The notes: generated from the sequence alone by a model not told the origin. A stretch of DNA of 64,000 nucleotides from UBA4416 sp964541155 (GCA_964541155.1 CAZIPC010000002.1:1-64000), one strand, 5' to 3'. Positions 35,224 to 45,025 are shown, counted from the stretch's first letter. Translations and numbers: made by a program.

Positions 35224-38200
35224 TTAATTTAACTTTTCTATAGAAATTAGGGTAGATACCAATTCGTCAACTTCAACAGAACTTGCGGTGGCGGCGGACA
35301 AATTTTGTACCACTTGTAAATCTCCTGTTAGAGTTTCGGCGCAAATATACTTTAAATTATTTTGAATGGCTGCATCTAATACATCATTTTGTTGAATTTT
35401 CACTAAAATCTTATCTGTAACGTCTAATCCACTGTCTTTACGCATATTTTGAATTCGGTTTACTAGTTCACGAGCTAATCCCTCTTCTTTTAAAGAAGCT
35501 GTTAATGTAACATCTAAAGCCACCGTAATCTGTCCGCTATTAGCTACTTTCCATCCTGGAATGTCTACAGGAATGATCTCAACATCTTCCCCTTCTAGTA
35601 ATATCTCTTCTCCTTCAACATTTATTTTAAACTGCCCTGTTTTTTCAATTCCAGAAATAATTGCAGTGCTATGATCATTTGCATATGCCTGAACCGTTTT
35701 CATGTGTTTACCACATTTTTTACCTAACGTTTTAAAGTTTAGCTTTAAATTTTTTACAATATGAGCTTCCTCTTCGGTAACAAATTCTAATTCTTTTACA
35801 TTTACCTCAGCTAAAATAATGTCTTTAACTGCCTCTATGTGTTTTTTAAATTCTGTATCTAAAATAGGTATACGAATTTTTTGTAATGGCTGACGAACTC
35901 TTAAATTTTCTTTTTTACGAATTGATAAAATCATCGAAGAAATTTTTTGAGCCATCTCCATCCGTTTTTCCAAATCAATATCAATAACACTGTTATTAAC
36001 TTTAGGATAAGTAGTTAAGTGTACTGAATCAATATGACCTGTTACGTCATTTAAATTTTGATATAACCAATCTGCAAAAAATGGAGCAATAGGACTCATT
36101 AATTGTGTTAATGTATTTAAACACTCAAACAACGTTTCGTAAGCTGCCTTTTTATCGTCACTCATGTCGCCTTTCCAAAAACGACGGCGAGATAATCGAA
36201 TGTACCAATTACTTAAATGTTCGTCAACAAACTCCTCAATGTAACGCGCGGCTTTATGAGGCTCAAACGTTTCGTACTGTTCGGTTACATCTTTAACTAA
36301 TGAATTTAATTTCGATAAAATCCATCGGTCTAATTCTGATCGATTACTAACGTTTACCGTATTGCTTAAATTTACTGTAAAATTATCAACGTTTGCATAC
36401 AATGCAAAAAATCCATAGGTATTGTATAATGTTCCAAATAATTTACGTTGTACTTCTGAAATTCCCTCTACATCAAATTTTAAATTATCCCAAGGTGCGG
36501 CATTTGCAATCATATACCAACGGGTAGCATCTGCGCCGTATTTTTCTATGGTTTCAAATGGATCAATAGCATTTCCTAAACGCTTACTCATTTTATTTCC
36601 ATTTTTATCTAATACTAATCCATTAGATACAACATTTTTATAAGCTACAGAATCAAAATTCATAGTTGCAATTGCATGCAATGTGAAAAACCAACCGCGT
36701 GTTTGATCAACTCCCTCTGCAATAAAATCTGCTGGATAATATTTTTTATTGTCAATTAATTCTTTGTTCTCAAATGGATAATGCACTTGGGCATACGGCA
36801 TAGCGCCTGAATCGAACCAAACATCAATTAAATCAGGTTCTCTGAATAATTTTTTTCCATTTTTTTCTAATACAATATTGTCTGCATAAGGCTTGTGTAA
36901 ATCAAAGGAGTCATAATTTTTTACTGAAAAATCTCCTGGAATAAACTTACTTAAAGGATTTTCAGACATGAAGCCTTTTGATACAGAGTTCTCGATTTCT
37001 TTTTTCAATTCTTCGGCACTACCAATTACCAATTGTTCAGAGCCATCTTCGCTTGTCCATATTGGAATTGGAATTCCCCAGAAGCGTGAACGCGATAAAT
37101 TCCAATCATTTAAATTCTCTAACCAATTACCAAAGCGCCCAGTTCCTGTAGCTTCAGGCTTCCAGTTAATGGTTTTGTTTAATTCAATCATACGGTCTTT
37201 TGCAGCTGTTGATTTAATAAACCAAGAATCTAAAGGATAATACAATACTGGTTTATCTGTTCTCCAACAATGAGGGTAACTGTGGAGATAAGTTTCTTTT
37301 TTAAAAAGCTTTCCTTCTTGTTCAAGTTTTAGAACTATACGTTCATCAACACTCAAATACTCATTAGTACGTGAAACAATTTTTTGAATCAAATTGTCTG
37401 CAGAAAGATTTTTAAATTTTTCAACCTCTTGAGTTTTTTCTAAATCAGTTAAATATGCTTCTTTCACATATTCTTCGCCATATAAGAAAACGCCATCTTT
37501 TACTTCAGGCACAAAACGTCCACGTTTATCAACTAATGTTAATGAGTCTATTCCGTTTTGTTTGGCTACTCTAAAGTCATCTGCGCCAAAGCTTGGTGCT
37601 ATGTGCACAATACCAGTACCATCTGTTGTTGTTACAAAATCACCAACAATAACTTTAAAGGCATCACCTTCTGGTTTTACAAATGGTAATAATTGTTCGT
37701 ATTGAATGCCTGCTAAATCAGAGCCTTTGAATTCTCCTGCAATATTTACCAATATAGCTTGTGGTTTTTTTGACTCTTTTGCTTTATTTTTTACTTCAAT
37801 TATTTCTGCTTCTCCTAAAAATGCATAGTCTGTTTTAATAAAATATTTTTCATACAAATCTTTTGCAACAATAACTGTAATGTTTTCAAAAGAAAAAGGG
37901 TTAAATGTTTGTATTGCTAAGTAATCAATGTCTTTTCCAACTGCTAATGCTGTATTAGAAGGTAATGTCCAAGGAGTTGTTGTCCATGCTAAAATATAAA
38001 TGTTTCTAAATGATTCTGGAATATGATTTATATCAAAAGGAAGTTTGTTATAATTAAACTCAGAAACTTTAAACATTGCAACCGCTGTTCTATCCTTCAC
38101 GTCTCTATAGCAACCCGGTTGATTTAATTCGTGAGATGATAAACCAGTACCTGCAGCCGGAGAATATGGCTGAATGGTGAAGCCTTTGTATAATAAATCT

Positions 38201-38724
38201 TTTTTTGATAAATTTTGTAATAACCACCATACGCTTTCAATATACTTATTGTCGTAAGTAATGTATGGGTCTTTCATATCAACCCAATACCCCATCTTAG
38301 CTGTTACATCTTCCCATTTATCAGTATATTTCATTACCTCCTTCCGGCAGGCTTTGTTGTAATCTTCAACCGAAATGTATTTTTCGGAGTTTTTATTTCC
38401 AATATCTTCTTTAGTAATTCCTAATGCTTTTTCTACTCCTAGCTCAATAGGCAAACCGTGAGTGTCCCATCCGGCTTTACGTTTTACTTGAAATCCTTGT
38501 AATGTTTTGTACCGGCAAAAAATATCTTTAATCGTGCGAGCCATTACGTGGTGAATACCAGGCATACCATTTGCACTTGGCGGACCTTCATAAAACACCC
38601 AAGGGGTTTTACCTTCTCGCGTTAAAATTGATTTACTGAATGTGTCTTTTTCTTTCCAGTAATTTAAAATGTCTTTACTTATTTGTGATAAGTTGAGTTG
38701 ATTATATGTAGGGTACTTTTTCAT
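35224..38724 (-). CDS. ileS: Isoleucyl-tRNA synthetase
   Basis: A 1166-residue class I synthetase, the length of the long Bacteroidota/eukaryote-like form. The HIGH-equivalent is GMPGIHHV (53-60) and the KMSKS-equivalent KMSKR at 711-715. WDTHGLPIELGVEK, the editing-domain stretch GTGIVHIAPSFGADDF and the anticodon-binding WYIRLSRRRFW are intact. It charges tRNA-Ile with proofreading of valine in the CP1 domain. First gene of the ileS, DksA-like, (lspA) group. Confidence 0.97.
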   Translation of the reverse strand: MKKYPTYNQLNLSQISKDILNYWKEKDTFSKSILTREGKTPWVFYEGPPSANGMPGIHHVMARTIKDIFCRYKTLQGFQVKRKAGWDTHGLPIELGVEKALGITKEDIGNKNSEKYISVEDYNKACRKEVMKYTDKWEDVTAKMGYWVDMKDPYITYDNKYIESVWWLLQNLSKKDLLYKGFTIQPYSPAAGTGLSSHELNQPGCYRDVKDRTAVAMFKVSEFNYNKLPFDINHIPESFRNIYILAWTTTPWTLPSNTALAVGKDIDYLAIQTFNPFSFENITVIVAKDLYEKYFIKTDYAFLGEAEIIEVKNKAKESKKPQAILVNIAGEFKGSDLAGIQYEQLLPFVKPEGDAFKVIVGDFVTTTDGTGIVHIAPSFGADDFRVAKQNGIDSLTLVDKRGRFVPEVKDGVFLYGEEYVKEAYLTDLEKTQEVEKFKNLSADNLIQKIVSRTNEYLSVDERIVLKLEQEGKLFKKETYLHSYPHCWRTDKPVLYYPLDSWFIKSTAAKDRMIELNKTINWKPEATGTGRFGNWLENLNDWNLSRSRFWGIPIPIWTSEDGSEQLVIGSAEELKKEIENSVSKGFMSENPLSKFIPGDFSVKNYDSFDLHKPYADNIVLEKNGKKLFREPDLIDVWFDSGAMPYAQVHYPFENKELIDNKKYYPADFIAEGVDQTRGWFFTLHAIATMNFDSVAYKNVVSNGLVLDKNGNKMSKRLGNAIDPFETIEKYGADATRWYMIANAAPWDNLKFDVEGISEVQRKLFGTLYNTYGFFALYANVDNFTVNLSNTVNVSNRSELDRWILSKLNSLVKDVTEQYETFEPHKAARYIEEFVDEHLSNWYIRLSRRRFWKGDMSDDKKAAYETLFECLNTLTQLMSPIAPFFADWLYQNLNDVTGHIDSVHLTTYPKVNNSVIDIDLEKRMEMAQKISSMILSIRKKENLRVRQPLQKIRIPILDTEFKKHIEAVKDIILAEVNVKELEFVTEEEAHIVKNLKLNFKTLGKKCGKHMKTVQAYANDHSTAIISGIEKTGQFKINVEGEEILLEGEDVEIIPVDIPGWKVANSGQITVALDVTLTASLKEEGLARELVNRIQNMRKDSGLDVTDKILVKIQQNDVLDAAIQNNLKYICAETLTGDLQVVQNLSAATASSVEVDELVSTLISIEKLN

Positions 38725-38843
38725 TTTCTTTGTTTAATTTTTTAGTCTTAAAACAGCTGTGAAATTTACAAAGCGTATAAAAAACTAATCCTAATTTTTA
38801 GTTAAAAAAGGAAAGCGAATTTACAAAAAAAATAAGATAGATG

Positions 38844-39209
38844 TTAGTCTAATTTACCCATTTGTTTCAATTTTGTTTCAAATGAATACGCAATGGTTTG
38901 AGCTCTTTGTATTGCCATTTGTGCTTTTTCACCGCTAAATAAATTATTTACAGTAGTTGTAAATGTATTTAGCCAAATTGTAAAATGCTCTGCTTTTAAT
39001 GGTAAATTAACGTGTTTATCAAATACATTAGTAGTATATCCTTCTTTATCTAACAATACAAATTGCCAAAAAGCAACCATATGAGGCATGTGTTGTTTAA
39101 AATCAACATGTTCAAAAATTGGCTTTACCTCATCATTTAATAACAGATTAGAATAAAACGTTTTTACTAAAACCTCTACATCATCTTGAGTTGAAATATC
39201 TTTTAACAT
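38844..39209 (-). CDS. Group III truncated haemoglobin
   Basis: A 121-residue globin of the trHbIII (P) group. The proximal histidine is His75 in LPLKAEHFTIWL; Tyr19 (KTFYS) sits at the B10 position and FWQFVLL is the E-helix region. The DEVKPIFEHVDFKQHMPHMVAFW opening matches the family. Group III globins are linked to oxygen or nitric oxide handling, but the role here is not shown. It lies downstream of rng, after a clear terminator, so it probably has its own promoter in the short gap. Confidence 0.9.
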   Translation of the reverse strand: MLKDISTQDDVEVLVKTFYSNLLLNDEVKPIFEHVDFKQHMPHMVAFWQFVLLDKEGYTTNVFDKHVNLPLKAEHFTIWLNTFTTTVNNLFSGEKAQMAIQRAQTIAYSFETKLKQMGKLD

Positions 39210-39234
39210 ATTGTTTGTGTGTGTTTAAATTTTA

Positions 39235-39264
39235 CAAAAAAGCCCGCGAATGGCGGGCTTTTTT
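39235..39264 (-). terminator. Terminator after rng
   Basis: AGCCCGC (39241-39247) pairs with GCGGGCT (39253-39259), flanked by A6 and T7 tracts. On the minus strand it directly follows the rng stop at 39264 and precedes the globin gene. Confidence 0.9.
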
Positions 39265-40820
39265 TATATTACTATTTCATCTAAATCTTTATTTAAAAAA
39301 TGGTATTCCATAAATGCATAACTATCAGATTTAGTGATTTTAACCCATTGCTTATACTCAAAAAACCACTTCCACTGAATGCTTCTTAAAAATCCTTTTT
39401 GTTTTAAATATCCTTCTATATATGGATGTACACACAATGTAATGTTTTTTGCAGCTTGTTCTTTCACTATAAAACGCAAAGCGTTTTCTATTTGTTGAAC
39501 AAATAATATACTTGGCTGTACCTTTCCAGAACCATCGCAACTTGGGCATGTTTCTAAAACCTCAACATTAACTTCTGGTCTTAAGCGCTGACGTGTAATT
39601 TGTATTAATCCAAATTTACTAGGTGGTAAAATATTATGTCGTGCTCTATCCGACTTCATTTCTTCTTTTAGTTTATCAAAAAGAAGTTTTCTATTATCAG
39701 GGTTATGAAGGTCAATAAAATCAATAACAATAATACCTCCCATATCGCGCAAACGTAATTGACGAGCTACTTCAACAGCAGCTTCTAGATTTACCTCTAG
39801 CGCATTTTCTTCTTGAGATTTATCACTCTTTGCTCTATTTCCGCTATTAACATCAAATACATGAAGCGCTTCTGTATGCTCTACAACAAGATAAGCGCCA
39901 CTTTTCATGAAAACGGTTTTACCAAACAATGATTTTATCTGACGATCAATTCCGAAATTATCAAAGATAGGTACTTTACCAGTGTAGTGTTTTAATATAT
40001 CAACCTTATCAGGTGAAATGGTTTTGATATATGATTTTAAATCATCGTATACTTTTTCGCTATTTACATGTATAGCATTAAAAGAAGCGTTTAAAAAATC
40101 TCTTAAAATAGCATTTGTTCTATCCACTTCTCCTAATAAGCGAAAAGGAGGCTCAGAAGATTGAAGGGCTTTAAAACATTCGTCCCATTTTTTTACTAAA
40201 TCTGCAACATCGCCTTCAATATCTGAAACAGATTTTCCTTCGGCAACTGTTCTAATAATTACTCCAAAATTTTTAGGTTTAATGCTATGTATTAACGCTT
40301 TTAATCTTGTTTTTTCTTCGCTACTTCTAATTTTTGAAGAAACAGATACTTTATCTGAAAAAGGGATTAATACAATATATCTTCCAGCAATAGAAATTTC
40401 TGTTGTAATTCTTGGTCCTTTAGACGAAATGGGTTCTTTAGCCACTTGAACCAAAACGTATTGACCTGGTTTAACAGCTTCATTAATCTTCCCGTCTTTA
40501 TTAATATCTCCTTCGTTTTTAAAGTACATTAAGTTGCTAACATTCTGTTTGCCAGAACGTACTGCATCAACGTATTTAAATAACGAATTGGCTTGAGGGC
40601 CTAAGTCTAGATAATGCAAAAATGCATCTTTCTCGTATCCTACATCTACAAAGGCAGCATTAAGACCGGTCATAACCTTCTTAACTTTACCAAGGTAGAT
40701 ATCGCCTACCGAAAATTTAATGTTATTTTTTTCTTTATGCAGTTCTATTAAACGTTTATCGTTTAATAGTCCTATAACAACTTCGTTAGGCGTAGAATTT
40801 ATTACTAGTTCTACGTTCAC
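39264..40820 (-). CDS. rng: Ribonuclease E/G
   Basis: A 518-residue endoribonuclease, RNase G-like in length (no long disordered C-terminus). It begins with GTG at 40820. The S1 domain spans about 37-140 and contains a short family-typical insertion (NEGDINKDGKINEAVKPG). Catalytic aspartates lie near residues 323 (HVFDVNSGNRA) and 367 (IVIDFIDLHNPD), and the zinc-link is TCPSCDGSGK near 425. It processes rRNA and decays mRNA. A long hairpin lies upstream (40901-40937), and the gene follows the COX24-domain gene at 150 bp. Confidence 0.92.
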   Translation of the reverse strand: MNVELVINSTPNEVVIGLLNDKRLIELHKEKNNIKFSVGDIYLGKVKKVMTGLNAAFVDVGYEKDAFLHYLDLGPQANSLFKYVDAVRSGKQNVSNLMYFKNEGDINKDGKINEAVKPGQYVLVQVAKEPISSKGPRITTEISIAGRYIVLIPFSDKVSVSSKIRSSEEKTRLKALIHSIKPKNFGVIIRTVAEGKSVSDIEGDVADLVKKWDECFKALQSSEPPFRLLGEVDRTNAILRDFLNASFNAIHVNSEKVYDDLKSYIKTISPDKVDILKHYTGKVPIFDNFGIDRQIKSLFGKTVFMKSGAYLVVEHTEALHVFDVNSGNRAKSDKSQEENALEVNLEAAVEVARQLRLRDMGGIIVIDFIDLHNPDNRKLLFDKLKEEMKSDRARHNILPPSKFGLIQITRQRLRPEVNVEVLETCPSCDGSGKVQPSILFVQQIENALRFIVKEQAAKNITLCVHPYIEGYLKQKGFLRSIQWKWFFEYKQWVKITKSDSYAFMEYHFLNKDLDEIVI

Positions 40821-40900
40821 TTTAAAATAGTTTTAATTTATAATAAATTATATTCTTGTTTATATTATTATAGTATCACAAACAAGAATATACACAAATA

Positions 40901-40937
40901 ACACAAACGGTAAGACTATAAGTCTTTCCGTTTGTGT
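40901..40937. other. Long inverted repeat upstream of rng
   Basis: Arms 40901-40917 (ACACAAACGGTAAGACT) and 40921-40937 (AGTCTTTCCGTTTGTGT) form a 17-bp stem with one T-T mismatch and an ATA loop. Reading leftward it lies 33 bp after the stop of the small COX24-domain gene and 80 bp before the rng start. The T tract follows on the plus strand, where no gene ends, so as a minus-strand terminator it is imperfect; it may be a processing or attenuation hairpin in the rng leader. Confidence 0.75.
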
Positions 40938-40970
40938 GTAATCTTTTTTTAAAATAACTAGCTATGCTAA

Positions 40971-41060
40971 TTATTTTTTCTTATGACGATTTTTTCTTAA
41001 ACGTTTTTTGCGTTTATGAGTCGCCATTTTATGTCTTTTTCTTTTCTTTCCGCTTGGCAT
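40971..41060 (-). CDS. 29-residue AURKAIP1/COX24-domain protein, probable ribosome-associated small protein
   Basis: A 29-codon ORF (ATG at 41060, TAA at 40971-40973) encodes a very basic peptide beginning MPSGKKRKRHKMATHKRKK and ending NRHKKK; 19 of 29 residues are Lys, Arg or His. Near-identical peptides are annotated across Bacteroidota as AURKAIP1/COX24-domain proteins, a family related to mitochondrial mS38 and the small actinobacterial protein bS22. It is therefore probably a ribosomal or ribosome-bound peptide. It sits 35 bp downstream of the TPR gene and upstream of rng, a phylum-typical order. Confidence 0.88.
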   Translation of the reverse strand: MPSGKKRKRHKMATHKRKKRLRKNRHKKK

Positions 41061-41095
41061 AATCCTTAGGTTTTAAAAAATTTATATTAGTTTAA

Positions 41096-41935
41096 TTATT
41101 TATTTTTTAGTTGTTCGATGTACTTTAACACTTCTTTTTTTGCCATCGCGTCATCTGTTACGTTGGCATATTTTTGTAACATTTCAATTGTTTTTACTGT
41201 TTGCCCTTGTTGTTCGTAAGCATCTGCTAAATGTAAATATGCTTCAATGTATAAAGGGTCTATTTTTAATACATTATTAAATCTTTTTATAGCTTTGTCC
41301 CACTGTTGAGATTTAACAGAAAAAAAGGCGAAAGTTAATTGAAGTTTTACGTTATTACTATCTGTTTTTTCTACATCTCGTAATAATGTTATTCCTTTCA
41401 TTGGATCTTTTCCTTCTTCAACAAAACACGCAGCTAATTGTATTTTAGCATCAATGTTATTAGCATTTTTTTCAATTGCTTTTTGATAACATCTAATGGC
41501 ACTTTGATACAAAACAGGGATTTCGACATTATCATTTACAAAACGTACTGAGTAATAATAACGATCGCCTGCTTTTGTGTATGCTAACGATGTTTGTTTT
41601 TTACTTGCAATTTGTTCAACAAAATAAGCTGCAAAATCCGGTTTCTTTTGTTTATCCCAAAATGCCACAACATCAACAAATGCTGTATCAGTAGTTAGTT
41701 TTTTGGCAGATTTTAGTAATAAATCATACTCTGCTTTTATTTTTACGCTTAAGTTTTTAGAGGCAGCTTCAATAAATGGTTCTAAATTACTATTTTGATT
41801 AGAAGATGAACCCATAGCAGCATTTTCTGTAACTTGTAAGTTACTTGAATGTTTTTTTGGTGCAATAAATAAAAGAACGAACAAAACAACAGCTGTTATT
41901 ACTACTCCAATCTGTGTTTTGTTAGCTATTGTCAT
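41096..41935 (-). CDS. Membrane-anchored TPR protein
   Basis: A 279-residue protein with an N-terminal membrane segment (GVVITAVVLFVLLFIAP, about 9-26), a helical linker, and tetratricopeptide repeats from about residue 110 to the end (YQSAIRCYQKAIEKNANNIDAKIQLAACFVEEG, WDKAIKRFNNVLKIDPLYIEAYLHLADAYEQQG). Its start overlaps the HU stop by one base (TAATG), so translation is coupled. The HU, TPR, COX24, rng order is familiar in the phylum, but the TPR protein has no known function. Confidence 0.88.
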   Translation of the reverse strand: MTIANKTQIGVVITAVVLFVLLFIAPKKHSSNLQVTENAAMGSSSNQNSNLEPFIEAASKNLSVKIKAEYDLLLKSAKKLTTDTAFVDVVAFWDKQKKPDFAAYFVEQIASKKQTSLAYTKAGDRYYYSVRFVNDNVEIPVLYQSAIRCYQKAIEKNANNIDAKIQLAACFVEEGKDPMKGITLLRDVEKTDSNNVKLQLTFAFFSVKSQQWDKAIKRFNNVLKIDPLYIEAYLHLADAYEQQGQTVKTIEMLQKYANVTDDAMAKKEVLKYIEQLKNK

Positions 41936-42252
41936 TATTCAACTTGTTTATTATCAAGAGGCTCTGCCACTTTAACATTGCGTTTTACGCGCTCGCTAAA
42001 TGTTTTAGCTGGTTTAAAAGCCGGAATAAAGTGTGCAGGAATAACTACCGTAGTATTTTTTGAAATATTACGTCCAACTTTTTCTGCGCGTTTTTTAACC
42101 ACAAAAGTTCCAAATCCTCTCAAGTACACATTTTTCCCTTCAGTCATAGAAGTACGGATAGATTTCATGAAAGCTTCCACGGTTGTTTGAACAACTATCT
42201 TCTCGATACCTGTTTTTTCTGAAATTTCGTTTACTATATCTGCTTTAGTCAT
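41935..42252 (-). CDS. HU-family DNA-binding protein
   Basis: A 105-residue HU/IHF-fold protein: MTKADIVNEISEKTGIEK, VEAFMKSIRTSMTEGKNVYLRGFGTFVVKKRAEKVGRNI, then the DNA-binding arm NTTVVIPAHFIPAFKPAKTF. The IPAHFIPAFKP arm is the form usual in Bacteroidota. It compacts or bends DNA in the nucleoid. First gene of the leftward group leading to rng. The 245-bp gap upstream is AT-rich and must hold promoters for HU and the PASTA gene; I see no strong consensus there. Confidence 0.93.
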   Translation of the reverse strand: MTKADIVNEISEKTGIEKIVVQTTVEAFMKSIRTSMTEGKNVYLRGFGTFVVKKRAEKVGRNISKNTTVVIPAHFIPAFKPAKTFSERVKRNVKVAEPLDNKQVE

Positions 42253-42497
42253 TTACAAAATATTTATAATCAGCGATTTAAAATTAAAAATCGGGCTGCA
42301 AAGATATGCTTTTTATTGTAAATCAAAAATTTAGAGCGTTTTTTTTACTGTTTTAGTGTTTTATTATGATTTTTTGCTCTAAAATCAATTCCAATATTCA
42401 TTTTAAAGTGATTTAAAGTCAGTAAAGTGTATATGTCTACAATTTTCTGAGGTCTTTTTTCTTGTATATTGAGTATATTAGCACTCTATTTAAGTTT

Positions 42498-43103
42498 ATG
42501 AAAGACTTTTTTGAATATATAAAATCTAAAATATTTTTAAAGCATTTGGCGTTATCTGTTACTTCTTTAGCCATAGTTCTTTGGGTACTATTTAAGCTAT
42601 TAGCAGTTTACACGCATCATGGAGAAACTGCAGAAGTTCCTGATTTTAAAGGAAAATCCATAGTTGAACTTGAAAATTTTGTAGCTGACAAACATGTGGG
42701 ATTCACTATCATAGATAGTATATATGCTCCTGACGAAAAACCAGGAGTTGTTGTTAAGCAAGATCCAGAAGCAAAATCATTAGTTAAACACAATAGGGTA
42801 ATATATTTATACGTTACTAGCACACAGCCTCCGCAAATGGCAATGCCTAAATTAGTAGACAAAAGCACTAGACAAGCCATTTTTATGATTGAAAGCTATG
42901 GCTTAAAACTTGGCACTATTACTGAAATTAATGGCGATTGTAAAGGATGCGTATTAAAACAGTTTTTTAATGGAAAAGAAATCTTGCCAGGAGACCCTAT
43001 AAAAAAAGGAAGTAAAATTAACCTAACGGTTGGGAAAAAAGATGAAGGGAATAGTATTATAACATCAGACTCTACAAAAACTACTGAAATTGAAGAAAAC
43101 TAA
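42498..43103 (+). CDS. Membrane-anchored protein with two PASTA domains
   Basis: A 201-residue protein from ATG 42498; the longer frame starts with TTG and is less likely. One membrane helix (HLALSVTSLAIVLWVLFKLLAVY, about 16-38) is followed by PASTA domains at about 46-108 (VPDFKGKSIVELENF... VVKQDPEAKSLVKHNRVIYLYV) and 114-185 (MPKLVDKSTRQAIFMIESYGLKLG... ILPGDPIKKGSKINLTVG). PASTA domains bind peptidoglycan or muropeptides. There is no kinase domain. It stands 13 bp before a T9SS gene and the rluD gene, an arrangement seen in other Bacteroidota. Confidence 0.87.
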   Translation: MKDFFEYIKSKIFLKHLALSVTSLAIVLWVLFKLLAVYTHHGETAEVPDFKGKSIVELENFVADKHVGFTIIDSIYAPDEKPGVVVKQDPEAKSLVKHNRVIYLYVTSTQPPQMAMPKLVDKSTRQAIFMIESYGLKLGTITEINGDCKGCVLKQFFNGKEILPGDPIKKGSKINLTVGKKDEGNSIITSDSTKTTEIEEN

Positions 43104-43116
43104 TAACACTAGATTA

Positions 43117-45024
43117 ATGACTATTAATACTCTTGTAAAACATACACTCATTTTACTTGTTATCTTACTTAAAAGTAATTTTAGTATTTCGCAAGAACAG
43201 CTAAGGCCTTTAAGCAGTAATAATAGTTTACCAAAACAAACAACTATTAAATATTTAAACAAAAAAACTGCTACCGTTTCTCCGCTTAATCTTCCGTTTT
43301 TTGATGATTTTTCATATTCCTATAAATCGCCTTATCCTTCTGCTAACAATTGGATTGACTCAAATACGTTTGTAAATTCTGGATTTGCCATCGCACCTAT
43401 TACACTAGGCGTTGCAACATTTGATGGACTTAATAAATTTGGTTATCCATATTCTATTAATGCCCCAGTTATTTACTCAGGACCAGCAGATTTTTTAACA
43501 TCAAGACCCATTAACTTACACTCCACTACCACACATACATATAGCCCAGCAGATAGCATTTACATAAGTTTTTATTATCAAGCAGAAGGAAATGGAGATG
43601 CGCCAGAAACAAATGACTCTTTATGTTTAGACTTTTTTAAGGCAAGGCAAAATAAATGGGTGAAAGTATGGGGTGTAAAAGGCTATAACCCCTCAGCGTT
43701 AGACACTAATTTTTATAGCATAAGAATCCCTATAGCAGATACTTCATATTGCGATAGCTTATTTCAATTTAGATTTAGAAACAAAGCTACAACAAGTGGA
43801 AGTTTAGATCATTGGAACATTGATTATGTTCAAGTAAAAAGTTTATCGTTTTATTCTGATAGCGTTTTAGACGATGTAGCCTTTGTTTACAAACCCAGCT
43901 CTTTTTTAAAAAATTATTCTACAATGCCATATCGTCAATATAATAGAACTTTAGAAATGGCATCAAAATTTAAAAATTATATTAGAAGTAATTTTAGTAT
44001 TGCAAAATTTTCGGATTATAATTACACCGTAAAAGATGAATTTAACACCCTTGTTACTACTGATTTTTATGGCACATTTGATAACCCTGGCATTTTGCCA
44101 TTTTTAAATAACGGATATTACACAGGTAACGCAGCAACGCCTGTATTTACATTACAACCATTCCCAAATAATTTTACAGACTCCACATTTTTTACCATTC
44201 AACACGTTGTTTCAACTTCTGGTGATTTAAAAAAGGCGAATGACACACTTGTACATATTCAAAAGTTTTCGAACTACTACGCTTACGACGACGGATCAGC
44301 AGAAGTTGGCTATTATTTAAATACTTACGGCGCAAAAATTGCTGTTAGATTTACATTAAATGCGGCTGACACATTAAAATCAGTTCGAATTTATTTTGAT
44401 CCAATCATTGAAGGAAGTCTTATTGAAGGCTCTTCTTTTAGATTAATGATTTGGAGCGCATCTGGAAATAACCCAGGAAACTTAATCTATAAAGACAGTT
44501 TAATGTATCCCGTATATTTATCCGATGGATATAATAAAATGCCAACATACAACTTATCATCATGCTTGCCATTAGGAGTAGGATCTTATTTTATCGGGCT
44601 TCAACAAACAACTAGTCAAGCACTAAATATTGGTTTTGATAAAAACACCAATCACAAAGATGCTCTTTACTACGATATAGGAAATGGATGGACTCAATCT
44701 TCCATTGCTGGATCAATTATGATAAATCCAGTTATGGGATGCGCTTACCCAAATCCAGTTGGAATTAATGAAAACAAACAAGAAAATAAACTTTTAGTTT
44801 ATCCTAATCCTGCGGAAAATACAATCTCAATTTCGGGAATAAAAAATTATATAGAAAACACCTCCATTGAAATATACTCATCAATAGGAACATTAATTTT
44901 AACAAAACCGGTTTCTAATAATCAATTAGTTGATTTAGAAGAGATGCAAAATGGAATTTATTTTATTCATTTAAAGAGCAATGACCTAACTATTAGTTCT
45001 TGTAAGCTAATTATTTCAAAATAG
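43117..45024 (+). CDS. Secreted T9SS cargo protein with jelly-roll N-terminus
   Basis: A 635-residue protein from ATG 43117 (an upstream in-frame TTG overlaps the PASTA gene). Signal peptide LVKHTLILLVILLKSNFSISQ. Residues about 55-245 (LPFFDDFSYSYKSPYPSANNWIDS, DSLCLDFF, WNIDYVQVKSLSFY) look like a MAM/choice-of-anchor-J-type beta sandwich; a second beta domain follows (ALKSVRIYFD-like segment at about 430). The end is a type A sorting domain (VYPNPAENTISISG, YSSIGTLIL, QNGIYFIHL, SCKLIISK). Placement between a PASTA protein and rluD suggests conserved co-expression, but no function is known. Confidence 0.85.
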   Translation: MTINTLVKHTLILLVILLKSNFSISQEQLRPLSSNNSLPKQTTIKYLNKKTATVSPLNLPFFDDFSYSYKSPYPSANNWIDSNTFVNSGFAIAPITLGVATFDGLNKFGYPYSINAPVIYSGPADFLTSRPINLHSTTTHTYSPADSIYISFYYQAEGNGDAPETNDSLCLDFFKARQNKWVKVWGVKGYNPSALDTNFYSIRIPIADTSYCDSLFQFRFRNKATTSGSLDHWNIDYVQVKSLSFYSDSVLDDVAFVYKPSSFLKNYSTMPYRQYNRTLEMASKFKNYIRSNFSIAKFSDYNYTVKDEFNTLVTTDFYGTFDNPGILPFLNNGYYTGNAATPVFTLQPFPNNFTDSTFFTIQHVVSTSGDLKKANDTLVHIQKFSNYYAYDDGSAEVGYYLNTYGAKIAVRFTLNAADTLKSVRIYFDPIIEGSLIEGSSFRLMIWSASGNNPGNLIYKDSLMYPVYLSDGYNKMPTYNLSSCLPLGVGSYFIGLQQTTSQALNIGFDKNTNHKDALYYDIGNGWTQSSIAGSIMINPVMGCAYPNPVGINENKQENKLLVYPNPAENTISISGIKNYIENTSIEIYSSIGTLILTKPVSNNQLVDLEEMQNGIYFIHLKSNDLTISSCKLIISK

Positions 45025-45025
45025 T

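Noticed and set aside
34414..35232. Rightward ORFs opposite the DksA-like gene, including one of 181 codons rich in Phe/Gly/Ala
   Set aside because: They are the antisense reading of the low-complexity Lys/Ala/Pro and Asp tracts, which rarely contain stops in that frame.
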